Shown here piece by piece: positions 27,288 to 35,432 of a stretch of DNA of 37,456 nucleotides. The position numbers and the translations under genes were made by a program. Each line of letters opens with the position of its first letter. Within the stretch, counting starts at the first letter, position 1. The notes under the pieces are model-generated. The model worked only from the letters and a program-made list of their open reading frames with translations. It was not told the origin of the DNA and did no database searches. This DNA is from a virus. Location: positions 1 through 37,456 of the IMG/VR virus record IMGVR_UViG_3300048592_001375. The stretch is one strand, 5' to 3'.

Positions 27288-27308
27288 GTTCGGGATCCTT
27301 CGGGATCC

Positions 27309-27998
27309 TTATGCCGCCTGCCCCAACGCCATCATCCGCAACCGCACGGCGACCTCTTCCGCCTCGTCGTCCCAGGTCCGCCACCACGCATCCCGCTCCG
27401 CACGGACCCTCGCCACGTCGCCGGGATCCGCAGCGCGCACGCCGGACGTTGTGCCGGCATACGCCGGAAATGTCACAGGCCCCACCTCGACCAGCAGAAC
27501 CTCGTCAATCTGCCGGATCTCGACCATCCGCCCGTCGCGGTCCTCTTCGATCCAGGTCACTTTCCGCGGCCAAAACATGAACGAGGACCCGGACACGTCC
27601 CCGCGCCGAATGGGTTCCATCACCAGGTCCCGGACCATTTGCGTGTCCGGCGGCGTCACGGAGTACTTGAGCCCTACCTCGTCGACCGAGAGGACCAGCG
27701 TCGGCGGATCCGCCGCGTTGCGCCCGAGCACAAAATTGGAATCGTGGTTGAACAGCGACCGGACATCGTCCTCGGCGATCGCCCGATCAAACGCCGTACG
27801 GGCAATCCGCTCGTAGCCATCCCGCCACAGCTGGTATTCCGTGCCGGCGTCGCCGGCGCGATAGAAGACGGCCCCGTATCCCTCAATCGCCGTGGGCTGG
27901 TTTTCCCGCTTCTCCCGCAGCTGCAGCCGGCTCGCCGTCAACGGCGTAAACCGCCGCTCCGCCGCCTCGCCCTGATCCCGCTTGGTTTGCTTGCTCAT
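27309..27998 (-). CDS. HK97-family prohead protease
   Basis: The ATG at 27998 has a strong AAGGAGGTG. The 229-aa product has the family pattern: EGYGAVFYRAGD, then RTAFDRAI, SLFNHDSNFVLGR with His85, LKYSVTPPDTQMVRDLV, and GDVSGSSFMFWP with Ser138/139 as nucleophile. The C-terminal LLVEVGPVTFPAYAGTTSGVRA is the typical end of the fold. It matures the capsid and removes the delta domain. It lies between portal and capsid genes as expected, apart from the methylase fragment. Confidence 0.92.
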   Translation of the reverse strand: MSKQTKRDQGEAAERRFTPLTASRLQLREKRENQPTAIEGYGAVFYRAGDAGTEYQLWRDGYERIARTAFDRAIAEDDVRSLFNHDSNFVLGRNAADPPTLVLSVDEVGLKYSVTPPDTQMVRDLVMEPIRRGDVSGSSFMFWPRKVTWIEEDRDGRMVEIRQIDEVLLVEVGPVTFPAYAGTTSGVRAADPGDVARVRAERDAWWRTWDDEAEEVAVRLRMMALGQAA

Positions 27999-28028
27999 AT
28001 CAACACCTCCTTGTGTCTGAGTGCTCGA

Positions 28029-29669
28029 TCACATGTCAATCCACTGCGTGGCAAGCGCCTCGCCGGCGTCTGCCGAATAACGCGCCGATACCTCCTCGAC
28101 CGCCGGCCAAGGGTCCGCCCCGCCGATGCGTTCCTGTGCCGCTTGCAGGTCGCCGCAATACGCGGTGATCAGCGAGCCGGCTACGTCCCGCTGCCGCAAG
28201 CCGCACGCCTCGAGCATGGCCTCCAGCGAGGAGGCAATCTCCGAGAGATGCTTGTCTCCCGATTCGGCCATTCGCTGCCGCCAGGCGTCGAGTTGATGCT
28301 TGCTTGCCGCGCGCTGAGCCTGCCCGTTGATCAGCGTTACCATGCGGTCGACCGTGTTGCGGACCAGCCCGCGGAGAGCGTCCAGCACAGCCGCCCGCTG
28401 TTGATCGTCCGGCGGATCCGCGGGCGTCTCGCCCACCGGAGCCAGGTTGAGCGGTATCAAGAACTTGGACCCCTCGCCGTCCGGGATCGAGTTGTAGTTG
28501 AGCCAGCGGCGAACCTCGTCGCGGCTGAAGATCCCCGAATTCACGCCCTGGACGCCGACACTCACAACCGTGGTGGTATCCGCCCAGTTGAGCGCCGCAA
28601 TGTTGTAGTCGATGAAATGAGTCCGTCGCCGGCGTTGCTCCTCAGTGAGTAGCTTAATGTTGGCCTCTGTCTTGATCCCGATTAGCCAATAGCTCAGAGT
28701 CTCATCATGGTAAGCCCGCCGCGCCGCTTCCTCCGAGTTATAAGAGATCGATTCCGAAACCCCCAGCCGCGACGGCGCAAGCCGATAGAATCGGGCGACG
28801 TTGCGCACCTCCGCTTCCTCGATCTCGTTGGCCTGCGAGTCCGAGGGGTTGACCATCGTCGTGTGAAACTTGAACCCGTCGCGCAGGACCAGCGTTTTGA
28901 ACGCGTTGTCCTTGCTGAACCGCTTGTCCTTGATCGAATCCTCGACCTTCTTTCGCGCGGGATCGCTCGCACCTGGCGGCACCTGCAGCACGCCGCCGGC
29001 GTGGCAGCCATTGGAAAAGAACTTGCTGGTAAACTTCCGCTTCGCCAACTGCAGCCCCACGTTGTGCCGCGCCGCGCGCACGGGCCCGAACGCACTCACC
29101 TGGTCGATCGAGATGTTTTCGAGGATCAACACATCATCCCACGGGATCGCCTCCAGCCGGCCGCCTACCTCCGTGACCACCCACAGCCGGCCGCCGATCC
29201 TCTCCATCACGGTCCGGTCCGGCAGCAGGTTGTACAGCCCGATGGGAGCCCCGTCGCCGCGCCGGTCAATCCACACATACCCCCGCGGCCAAATCAACGC
29301 ATGGACCAGCATCCGCCGCCACAGCATCAACGCGCTGGTCTCCGCGTTGGCCCGTGCGGATAGCGAGATCAGCCCATAGGCCGGATGCTCAAAGTCTTGG
29401 TCCCGATCGTCCCCGTCGCGTCGAAACACCTCCAGCGGGATCTTGCTAACGTCGCCGGAGATCATCCCCACCGCCTGCCAAACCGCAGGCACGGACAGCA
29501 TAGACTCCGGAGTGACAGACTCGCCGGCGTCGGATTCCGACCCCATCCACCCCTCGGCCCGCCAGGCGTCCGGATCGTTGATCGGCACGGCCGGATTCTC
29601 CAGCGTCCGATATTGCGGTCCGTCACCAGCCGGCACATACCCGAGCCACCGTGCGATTCGCGTGAGCAT
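28029..29669 (-). CDS. HK97-family portal protein
   Basis: A 546-aa portal starting MLTRIARWLGYVPAGDGPQY. Recognisable blocks are SVPAVWQAVGMISGDVSKIPLEVFRR, YGLISLSARANAETSALMLWRRMLVHALI, VWIDRRGDGAPIGLYNLLPDRTV, LILENIS, and EVRNVARFYRLAPSRLGVSE followed by the helical wing with NSEEAARRAYHDETLSYWL. The C-terminal extension (about residues 410-546) is helical. It forms the dodecameric DNA entry vertex. It follows the large terminase gene after a 41-bp gap carrying a palindrome. Confidence 0.92.
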   Translation of the reverse strand: MLTRIARWLGYVPAGDGPQYRTLENPAVPINDPDAWRAEGWMGSESDAGESVTPESMLSVPAVWQAVGMISGDVSKIPLEVFRRDGDDRDQDFEHPAYGLISLSARANAETSALMLWRRMLVHALIWPRGYVWIDRRGDGAPIGLYNLLPDRTVMERIGGRLWVVTEVGGRLEAIPWDDVLILENISIDQVSAFGPVRAARHNVGLQLAKRKFTSKFFSNGCHAGGVLQVPPGASDPARKKVEDSIKDKRFSKDNAFKTLVLRDGFKFHTTMVNPSDSQANEIEEAEVRNVARFYRLAPSRLGVSESISYNSEEAARRAYHDETLSYWLIGIKTEANIKLLTEEQRRRRTHFIDYNIAALNWADTTTVVSVGVQGVNSGIFSRDEVRRWLNYNSIPDGEGSKFLIPLNLAPVGETPADPPDDQQRAAVLDALRGLVRNTVDRMVTLINGQAQRAASKHQLDAWRQRMAESGDKHLSEIASSLEAMLEACGLRQRDVAGSLITAYCGDLQAAQERIGGADPWPAVEEVSARYSADAGEALATQWIDM

Positions 29670-29691
29670 CCTTGCTCTCCTATTTCATGCC

Positions 29692-29709
29692 GAGTTGCCG
29701 CGGCAACTC
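29692..29709. repeat. Palindrome GAGTTGCCGCGGCAACTC, copy 4
   Basis: A perfect 18-bp palindrome that shares its central 14 bp (GTTGCCGCGGCAAC) with copies at 4019-4034, 15863-15878 and 23624-23639. It lies between the portal and large terminase genes, adjacent to the latter's stop codon. Confidence 0.7.
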
Positions 29710-29710
29710 A

Positions 29711-31480
29711 CTACAAATACTCCACATCGTGCTCATCGTCGTCATACCAGACCGGCCGTTCATCCTCTTGCGAGGTCGCCAGCCCCACCGCCATGATCGC
29801 CGCGACAACCCCGTCGATCGTCCGCGGATCCCCAGGCTTCTGCTTCACCGGCCGAACATTCTGGTTCGGGTCGGAATACGCGCGCGTATGTCCCAGCTGC
29901 CAGGTCAGCAACGCGTGCCCGTTGTGCCGCACTTTCCGCTCGACGATCAGCCGCCCCACCGTCTTCATCGGCCGGGTAAAGTGTACGATCGTCTGAGGAA
30001 ATTCCGTCCGCGAAACCCCGGACTCCTCGGCAATCTGCTGAGTCAGCCACTCCGCCTGAAACAGAGGATCGAACGCAAAACCCTTGCAATCCAGCCCCTT
30101 GAGCAGCTCGACCAGATCCGCCTTGATCCGCGCGTAGTCGCACGCGTCCCCATCCGTCAACGTAATCAGCCCTTGCTCGGACCAGTACTGATACGGCACC
30201 TTGGCCCCCAGCCGATGCGCCTCCGCCGCCGGCAGCCAGAACCGCGGCCAAATCCAGAGCACCTCGTCTTGCCCAGGATCCGGAAACACAAACACGGCCG
30301 CCGTGGTGTCGTGATGCGTCGCCCCATCGAGCCCAAACCAACAAGGCCACCCGCGCACACGGTCGAGGTCGAACACTTCGAAGCAATCGATCCGCTTGCG
30401 AATCTTCCCCCGCGCCGGCGCCCCCGCGTCCCAGCGATGCAACCCGCCCAGCGTATCGACCCAAGCATCCTCGGCCGTCTTCCAAATCCCCAGCCGCAGT
30501 CGCAACCAGTCCGTCCACTGTGTCGGATCTTGGACCGCTGCGTGATAGTCTGACCGAAAATCGCTCAGCTTCAGAATCGACTTCCGAGTCCGCCCCAGAC
30601 TCGGATTCGCCTTGTACCATGTCTTGGGGTCGTGAGGATCGTCGTCCGTAGCCGCCGCATAAATCCGCCCTAAGAACTGATCGTCGTGCTGCCGCCCGTC
30701 GTTGATAGCCCGGGTCTTGTCGTGCTGCGTCCGGCAAATCGATTGCATCGACGCGCCGGCCGTCGTGATTGCGAAGAACAGCCCCTCGGGCTGGGCCGCT
30801 AGCATCCACTTCAGCGTATTCCAGAATTCCCAATCCACCCACCGGTGCAATTCGTCTGCCAGGCAACTCCCGTTGACCCCGTCCGATGTCGCCGCGTCCG
30901 CGGCCGCGATCGTCCACGTCGACCCCAGGTCCGGATACTCGATTGCCTTGTACCCGTCGCGCGTCACAATCCGCGACAACCCCGCCAGATCCGGCGAGGA
31001 CTCCACCATGCCGATGGCGTTCCCGTGCACAATCGCCGCCTGCTTTTTCACGGTCGCCACGCTGAACACTCGCGTGCTCTGATTCCCATCCGCGTACAAC
31101 AAATAGCACCCGATGGAAGCCATCAGCGGCGACTTCCCCTGTTTCTTGGGACACTCCAAATACGCCCAGCGAAACCGCCGCACAATCCTTTCCCACTCTG
31201 GCGACCAGCGGACCCACGACATCAGCCGCATCAGAAAATCGGTCTGCCAGTCCTGCAGTTCGATCAACCGTCCGAACCACGGCCCCGGATCCGAGATCCG
31301 GCAATGGCGCTGAATGAAGTTGACACAGTGCTCCCCACGCTGCGGAACAAACCAGCAGCCATTGAGCAACGCCCGCTCGTCGGCTTCCTCCCCTTCCCCT
31401 TGGCGCAACCACTTCAGCCAGCCTTTCTTCTTGGCGTCCCTCTTCATCTCGAGCAGTTTCGTCGATTGTCGCTTGGCCAT
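29711..31480 (-). CDS. Terminase large subunit
   Basis: A 589-aa protein starting MAKRQSTKLLEMKRDAKKKG. The ATPase domain has Walker A at about 110-117 (CPKKQGKS), a segment IEYPDLGSTWTIAAADAATSDGVN and Walker B with the acidic pair D209-E210 (SCLADELH). The nuclease domain begins near FGLDGATHHDTTAAVFVFP and ends with TIDGVVAAIMAVGLA. This is the Terminase_1/HK97-like type. It cuts and translocates DNA during packaging. A long ORF in another frame on the same strand (29760-31487) is a GC shadow. Confidence 0.93.
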   Translation of the reverse strand: MAKRQSTKLLEMKRDAKKKGWLKWLRQGEGEEADERALLNGCWFVPQRGEHCVNFIQRHCRISDPGPWFGRLIELQDWQTDFLMRLMSWVRWSPEWERIVRRFRWAYLECPKKQGKSPLMASIGCYLLYADGNQSTRVFSVATVKKQAAIVHGNAIGMVESSPDLAGLSRIVTRDGYKAIEYPDLGSTWTIAAADAATSDGVNGSCLADELHRWVDWEFWNTLKWMLAAQPEGLFFAITTAGASMQSICRTQHDKTRAINDGRQHDDQFLGRIYAAATDDDPHDPKTWYKANPSLGRTRKSILKLSDFRSDYHAAVQDPTQWTDWLRLRLGIWKTAEDAWVDTLGGLHRWDAGAPARGKIRKRIDCFEVFDLDRVRGWPCWFGLDGATHHDTTAAVFVFPDPGQDEVLWIWPRFWLPAAEAHRLGAKVPYQYWSEQGLITLTDGDACDYARIKADLVELLKGLDCKGFAFDPLFQAEWLTQQIAEESGVSRTEFPQTIVHFTRPMKTVGRLIVERKVRHNGHALLTWQLGHTRAYSDPNQNVRPVKQKPGDPRTIDGVVAAIMAVGLATSQEDERPVWYDDDEHDVEYL

Positions 31481-31483
31481 AAA

Positions 31484-31996
31484 TCACGGCCTGTTCTCCT
31501 CGTCGTGTGCCGTCTTCTCGCCGGCCAGCTGCTGGACGCGCGACCCCCGCGGCTGCGTCTTCTTCGTGACGCTTACTCGCTCCTCCGCATACGGCGTCAA
31601 CCCGAACTTAGCCCACAGCCGTTGCAACTCTTTCAACGCCGATCCCATCATCCGCACCTGCGGAGACTCAGACTCGTATCCAGTCTCCGTCTGAAAAGTC
31701 CACCGCGCAGGATCTTCTCGCAACCACGCCGACAGCCGTTGATACGTGTCCCACTGATCACACATCGCAAGCAACGGCTCAAGGTGCAACGGCGTCAACA
31801 CCCGCCGATCCACCAACAGCGGCGCGATCCTCTCCCAGTACGCCCGCCCGTACTCCCCCAACTCCGCCGGCACCTCCGGAGCCACCGTATACGCCTCGGC
31901 CGACACCGCCACGACAGCCGCCACGCCCCCAGCCGCCGGCTGCGATTTCTTCCCGCGGCCGCCTTTGCCCGGTTTGCCTTTCGCTGCCTTGGCCAT
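31484..31996 (-). CDS. Terminase small subunit (P27 family)
   Basis: The ATG at 31996 follows a GGGGGGGG run that serves as binding site. The 170-aa product has a basic Lys/Gly start (MAKAAKGKPGKGGRGKKSQP) and the P27-type core: VPAELGEYGRAYWERIAPLLVDRRVLTPLHLEPLLAMCDQWDTY, then SPQVRMMGSALKELQRLWAKFGLTP. It recognises the packaging site. It overlaps nothing but ends 4 bp ahead of the large subunit start. Confidence 0.88.
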   Translation of the reverse strand: MAKAAKGKPGKGGRGKKSQPAAGGVAAVVAVSAEAYTVAPEVPAELGEYGRAYWERIAPLLVDRRVLTPLHLEPLLAMCDQWDTYQRLSAWLREDPARWTFQTETGYESESPQVRMMGSALKELQRLWAKFGLTPYAEERVSVTKKTQPRGSRVQQLAGEKTAHDEENRP

Positions 31997-32093
31997 ACCC
32001 CCCCCTAAATTTTTCCAAAAAAACACGGAAGACGGCGTAGTGGTCCACGCTGGACGGGCGGACTAGATTCTGACCCCCCTGGGGCCTGCTCGG

Positions 32094-32363
32094 TCATCGG
32101 TTGCCCTTGCGTGTGTTGCATGGGATGCACAGCGACTGCCAGTTGTTTGGATCCCAGAACAGCTGCGGATTTCCGCCGTGGGGAATCTTGTGATCGGTGC
32201 ACTCGGCTGGAACTCGGAGTCCTCGGCGAAGACAGTCGACGCAAAGGGGATGATCGGCGAGATATTGCTTTGAGGTGCGCGCCCAGCGGCGATCGTAGAG
32301 ACGGGCGGCGGCGCTGGGTCGCTTGGTTCTCCTACGCGGCAGCTGGTTTGCGCGGGTTGGCAT
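32094..32363 (-). CDS. HNH endonuclease
   Basis: An 89-aa protein with the HNH layout: CVDCLRRGLRVPAECTDHKI with the DHKIPHGG core, then DPNNWQSLCIPCNTRKG. The two CxxC pairs bind the structural zinc and the DH and N supply the nuclease site. Next to terminase genes, HNH proteins aid cos-type DNA packaging in HK97-like phages. Its start overlaps the upstream gene by about 32 bp. Confidence 0.88.
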   Translation of the reverse strand: MPTRANQLPRRRTKRPSAAARLYDRRWARTSKQYLADHPLCVDCLRRGLRVPAECTDHKIPHGGNPQLFWDPNNWQSLCIPCNTRKGNR

Positions 32364-32730
32364 TGATGGCCGGACATATCAGGCATGGCTTGTAGTACAG
32401 GCGATTGTTGCAGCCTGGGCATCGGTACACGGCCACGCGTCTGGTACGCCGATGCTTGTCGAGGATCCTGCGTACGGCATGCCACGATTGTTGCACCTGG
32501 GCTGCGATGGCTCGGACAGAGGACTCGCCGTTGTCTGAGTAGCGGAGTATGCGTGCCTCGGTGGCCGGGGTGATTGAGCGTCGCCGGCGTCGTCGGACAT
32601 CGTCGAACGGCTGCAGGCGGCGGCACACGGTGGAGGCTACCACTCCGATCTGTCGGCCTGCCTCAGCAAGAGACGCGCCCCGTTCCACCAACTCGATCAG
32701 TGTTGCCGTTTGAGCTTCCGTGCTCATCAT
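32332..32730 (-). CDS. HTH protein with C-terminal zinc-finger-like segment
   Basis: Starts at 32730 or 32727 (MM) fit best, though there is no clear binding site; the frame is open to an earlier ATG at 32796. The product of about 132 aa has two putative HTH units (ASLAEAGRQIGVVASTVCRRL and SSVRAIAAQVQQSWHAVRRIL), as in transposase- or resolvase-type DNA-binding domains, and ends with a CPGCNNRLYYKPCLICP zinc motif. It may regulate or define the packaging site with the HNH protein, which it overlaps. Exact role is unknown. Confidence 0.6.
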   Translation of the reverse strand: MMSTEAQTATLIELVERGASLAEAGRQIGVVASTVCRRLQPFDDVRRRRRRSITPATEARILRYSDNGESSVRAIAAQVQQSWHAVRRILDKHRRTRRVAVYRCPGCNNRLYYKPCLICPAINANPRKPAAA

Positions 32731-32857
32731 GGTCAGGGCTACTGATTGCGGCGCGCGCTGTTGCCGCCCATTGGAAAACGACCGGGTCGCGTCCATGCGT
32801 CTGGGCCGCTACCGTGCAGCCCCGGTTCCACTCGGCTGGGCGGCCGTTGGTGGCAAC

Positions 32858-32903
32858 AAAAAAACGACTGGGCAACGCGGAATCTTTCCACGTCGCCCAG
32901 CCG
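32858..32903 (-). terminator. Intrinsic terminator of the integrase gene
   Basis: On the minus strand a long hairpin (CTGGGCGACGTGGAA and TTCCGCGTTGCCCAG around AGA) is followed at once by seven T. It lies about 50 bp beyond the integrase stop at 32953, so it ends the integrase transcript before the HTH gene. Confidence 0.85.
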
Positions 32904-32952
32904 TGGGCATTATCCTATCTGTGGACGCATTACTTTGCAATGCGGATTTTGA

Positions 32953-33828
32953 TCATTTGCCACCTGGGCGGAACAACAGGTCCACGGCGTGCTGGCGGGG
33001 GACGATGCGTGGGTCGAGGTAGGCGAGCGTTACGGAGCGGCTGCTGTGGCCGAGCAGCTCGGTGGCGTTGCCGCCCGCGGCTTCGAAGTGGCTGGCGACA
33101 CTGCGGCGCATGCGGTGGAACTTACAGTGGCGATTGGCTGGCAAGCCGGCCTGGGAAAGCAGCTTGGTGTAGCGGTTCCACAGGTACGTCCTGCAGTACG
33201 GCCACGGGAAGATCGCTTGCCGCGCCGGCAGTTGCATTGCCTGCAGGGTGGCGACTGTGTCGGCGGCCAGCTTGTACAGGCGATCGTGCCGTTTCCCCTT
33301 ACGCAACTCGGCTGGTACCAGGATGTAGCCGCCTGCCAAGTCTGCGTGTGCCCATTCAAGATCGCGGACCGCTCCGATTCTTTCGCCGGTGTCCCAGCAG
33401 ACGAGATGCAGCGCAGTCCACCAGGCCGCGGCCGCCACGCCGCCGATGGTGCCCGGGATGCGTTCGCAGGCGGCCAACAGTTTGGCGATCTGGGCGGCCG
33501 TCCACGCCTGGGGGATTCGCTCGGGTTCCACCTCGAGTGCGACGTCGGGCCATTCCTGGAGGTATCCCTTCCTGCAGGCGAAGCGCCACATAGCGAGGAG
33601 GTTGGACCGCTCTTTGTTCACCGAAAACGGGCTGCGCGGGATGTGTCGGTAGTGATCGAGGAAGCGATTGACCGTCAGGTCGGTTAGGTCCGCAAGCGTC
33701 GCCGGCCTGGTCAGATACCGGGAGAACGTCCGGATCGTCGTCAGGTACAGCCTGCGCGTGTTGTCCGATCTGGAACGGAGGAAAAGGGGAGCGAACGTGT
33801 CCTCGTAGAAGTTCTGCAGCCGAATCAT
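32953..33828 (-). CDS. Tyrosine recombinase (phage integrase)
   Basis: A 291-aa integrase starting MIRLQNFYEDTFAPLFLRSR. The N-terminal SAM-like domain covers about 1-100 and the catalytic domain 105-291, with Arg150 (DTGERIGAV), His238-Arg241 (HRMR), His261 (LLGHSS) and Tyr270 (TLAYLD). Length is somewhat short, because an arm-binding N-terminal domain is lacking. It is adjacent to a tRNA 3' fragment at 33897-33951, the expected place for the integrase of the left-hand prophage. It is not of the integron IntI type, since the IntI-specific insert is not seen. Confidence 0.9.
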   Translation of the reverse strand: MIRLQNFYEDTFAPLFLRSRSDNTRRLYLTTIRTFSRYLTRPATLADLTDLTVNRFLDHYRHIPRSPFSVNKERSNLLAMWRFACRKGYLQEWPDVALEVEPERIPQAWTAAQIAKLLAACERIPGTIGGVAAAAWWTALHLVCWDTGERIGAVRDLEWAHADLAGGYILVPAELRKGKRHDRLYKLAADTVATLQAMQLPARQAIFPWPYCRTYLWNRYTKLLSQAGLPANRHCKFHRMRRSVASHFEAAGGNATELLGHSSRSVTLAYLDPRIVPRQHAVDLLFRPGGK

Positions 33829-33896
33829 GGTGATGCCTCTTTAGGGTAAATGGATGCTTAATCCAGTCTTCCTCACGAAGCATCGTGCTGTCCGTT

Positions 33897-33951
33897 AATC
33901 CGTGGCTTTTCCCCAGCCTTTTGGCAACAGGTTCGAATCCTGTCCTCTCCG
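33897..33951 (+). other. tRNA 3' fragment, candidate attR core
   Basis: GCC-TTTT-GGC, then ACAGG-TTCGAAT-CCTGT (a perfect T arm), CCTCTCC and G form the 3' half of a tRNA. No GGAGAGG for the 5' acceptor strand exists upstream, so the gene is incomplete. The CCTCTCCG end fits serine tRNAs, and the GCC/GGC stem fits a long variable arm; the anticodon cannot be assigned. Such fragments are left where an element has recombined into the 3' end of a tRNA gene. Confidence 0.7.
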
Positions 33952-33962
33952 CTTTGATTTTC

Positions 33963-34009
33963 GACGCCCTTCGTAAGTTGCTTGTAAGCAAGGACTTGCG
34001 AAGGGCGTC
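33963..34009. repeat. Long hairpin next to the tRNA fragment
   Basis: GACGCCCTTCG (33963-33973) pairs perfectly with CGAAGGGCGTC (33999-34009), and inner blocks AAGT/ACTT and CTTG/CAAG extend the stem around TAAG. It may be the original terminator of the tRNA gene or an integrase-related structure. Confidence 0.7.
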
Positions 34010-34014
34010 TTGCG

Positions 34015-34049
34015 TTTGTCCCAGTCACTGGGACAAACACTGGGACAAA
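34015..34049. repeat. Three copies of ACTGGGACAAA, integrase arm-site candidates
   Basis: TTTGTCCCAGT (34015-34025, inverted), ACTGGGACAAA (34027-34037) and the same again (34039-34049) with 12-bp spacing. They lie between the tRNA fragment and the second integrase. Short repeats in this position are typically integrase or excisionase arm sites. Confidence 0.6.
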
Positions 34050-34196
34050 CCCGACCCTTCAGGCCGCCTGCCGACGTGGTTGACACGCCGGTTCCGCGGT
34101 CGCTGTTGATCGATTTCGCCCAGTTCATCTTCATCGCCGAATCCCACCTATCGCCCGGCCCGTCGCAGACGCCGGGGGTTGAAAAACGAGCAGGTG

Positions 34197-35432
34197 TTAC
34201 TTATCCCGACCGGAACGCTCCTGCTCATCAGCGTCCAGGTGCACGAAATTGATTTGCTCCATCCGCCGGAGGGCATCCTTACGCCCCAGGTGCCGGTAGT
34301 GCTCGACCATCTTCGAGTCGGCGTGGCCGACCCACTCCCGAATCTCACCCTCGGAGGCGCCGCCCAGGAAAGCTTGACTGACGAAAAAGTGCCTGAAACT
34401 GTGCAGCCGGCCATGCTCGAAGCCGATTTCCCCATCCGGTGTCGGGAAGTTTTCGGCGAGAGGTTCGATCACGTCGCGAATGAACACGGTCAGCACGTTC
34501 CGAGGACGGAGTTGGCCTCCACGCTCGGCGTGAAAGACCCGTCCGTCCATACCGCGTGTGATGGTCGCCAGAACCTCGCGCAGCCGAGGATGGATCGGGA
34601 TTATGCGCGACCGCTTGCCCTTGGTCGTTCTCATCGTCCCGGCTAGCTGCTTTCGGCGGCTCGCCCGCTCGTCGGCTACCGTGATCACGTTGTTGGCCAA
34701 GTCGACGTCGCACCAGCGCAGGCCAGCCAGCTCTCCGATTCGCACGCCCAAGTGAGCCAGCGCGAGGATGACGTGGGCCAACCACACCAGCCCCGAAGTC
34801 GATTTGCAATACTTGATCATGGTCGCCACCTCGATACGGGTATAGCAGTACGTGTCGGTGCCCGCGGGCTTGGACAGGGGGTACGTGATTTTGGCCTCAG
34901 CAGGGAGTTTCCCGTTTTCTATAAGCCACTGGTTCACCGACTTTAGCACGGTCAATTCCAGGTAGACGGTCCGGTATGCGTATTTCTTTTTCTTGTTCGT
35001 GGTCAGCCAGTTGCCATACCGCTCCAACACGGACTTGTCGAATCGGCGCCAATCAGCGATTCCGTGCTTCGCGCAGAACTCGGCGTGCTTGTCTCGGACG
35101 GCACGGTAGCGTTTGAGTGTGCCGGGTGACACGCCGCCCATGACGGGGCTCCGGCCGCAGAAGTCGATGAAAGCCTGCCACCCCTGCTGGATGGTCACGG
35201 CTTGGGATGGTTTCGCGGTTTCCGGCTGGGCAATGCCCAGCTTGGCCGCCATGCGCCGGTCGAGGGCCTTCAGGCGTTTGATGGCCTCCTCGCGGTCTTT
35301 TGTTGCCAGCGAGTGTTTTCCTAGGTTCCGTTGGGTGCCGCGTCCATCGGCGTAGAAGACTCCGGCGCGGCAAAAGAGCTTCCACGTGAAGTACTCGCAG
35401 GCGATCGGGGGTTGCTTGGGGCTACGAGGCAT
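34197..35432 (-). CDS. Tyrosine recombinase of a second element
   Basis: The ATG at 35432 overlaps the end of the excisionase-like gene by 11 bp and has GGAG upstream, so the pair is co-translated. The 411-aa product has an N-terminal basic region (MPRSPKQPPIACEYFTWKLF), a SAM-like core-binding domain (about 80-175) and the catalytic domain with Arg231 (GVRIGELAG), His344-Arg347 (HSFR), His370 (VGHAD) and Tyr379 (EHYRHLG). This longer type with an adjacent AlpA-like protein is common on planctomycete genomic islands. It is not closely similar to the integrase at 32953-33828. Confidence 0.92.
   Translation of the reverse strand: MPRSPKQPPIACEYFTWKLFCRAGVFYADGRGTQRNLGKHSLATKDREEAIKRLKALDRRMAAKLGIAQPETAKPSQAVTIQQGWQAFIDFCGRSPVMGGVSPGTLKRYRAVRDKHAEFCAKHGIADWRRFDKSVLERYGNWLTTNKKKKYAYRTVYLELTVLKSVNQWLIENGKLPAEAKITYPLSKPAGTDTYCYTRIEVATMIKYCKSTSGLVWLAHVILALAHLGVRIGELAGLRWCDVDLANNVITVADERASRRKQLAGTMRTTKGKRSRIIPIHPRLREVLATITRGMDGRVFHAERGGQLRPRNVLTVFIRDVIEPLAENFPTPDGEIGFEHGRLHSFRHFFVSQAFLGGASEGEIREWVGHADSKMVEHYRHLGRKDALRRMEQINFVHLDADEQERSGRDK

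Noticed and set aside
26868-28652. 594-codon plus-strand ORF opposite protease and portal
   Set aside because: Arg/Pro/His-rich antisense frame of well supported minus-strand genes; no motif and no binding site.
29760-31487. 575-codon ORF on the same strand as the large terminase gene, in another frame
   Set aside because: The terminase frame carries Walker A/B and nuclease motifs; this one is Gly/Ala/Arg-rich with no domain pattern and is a frame shadow.
32953-33828. Integron integrase (IntI) that would serve the cassette array
   Set aside because: The catalytic domain lacks an IntI-type insert, it lies 31 kb away next to a tRNA fragment, and it fits a phage integrase.
33840-33951. Complete tRNA gene
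   Set aside because: T arm and 3' acceptor are present, but no 5' acceptor strand (GGAGAGG), D arm or proper anticodon loop was found upstream.
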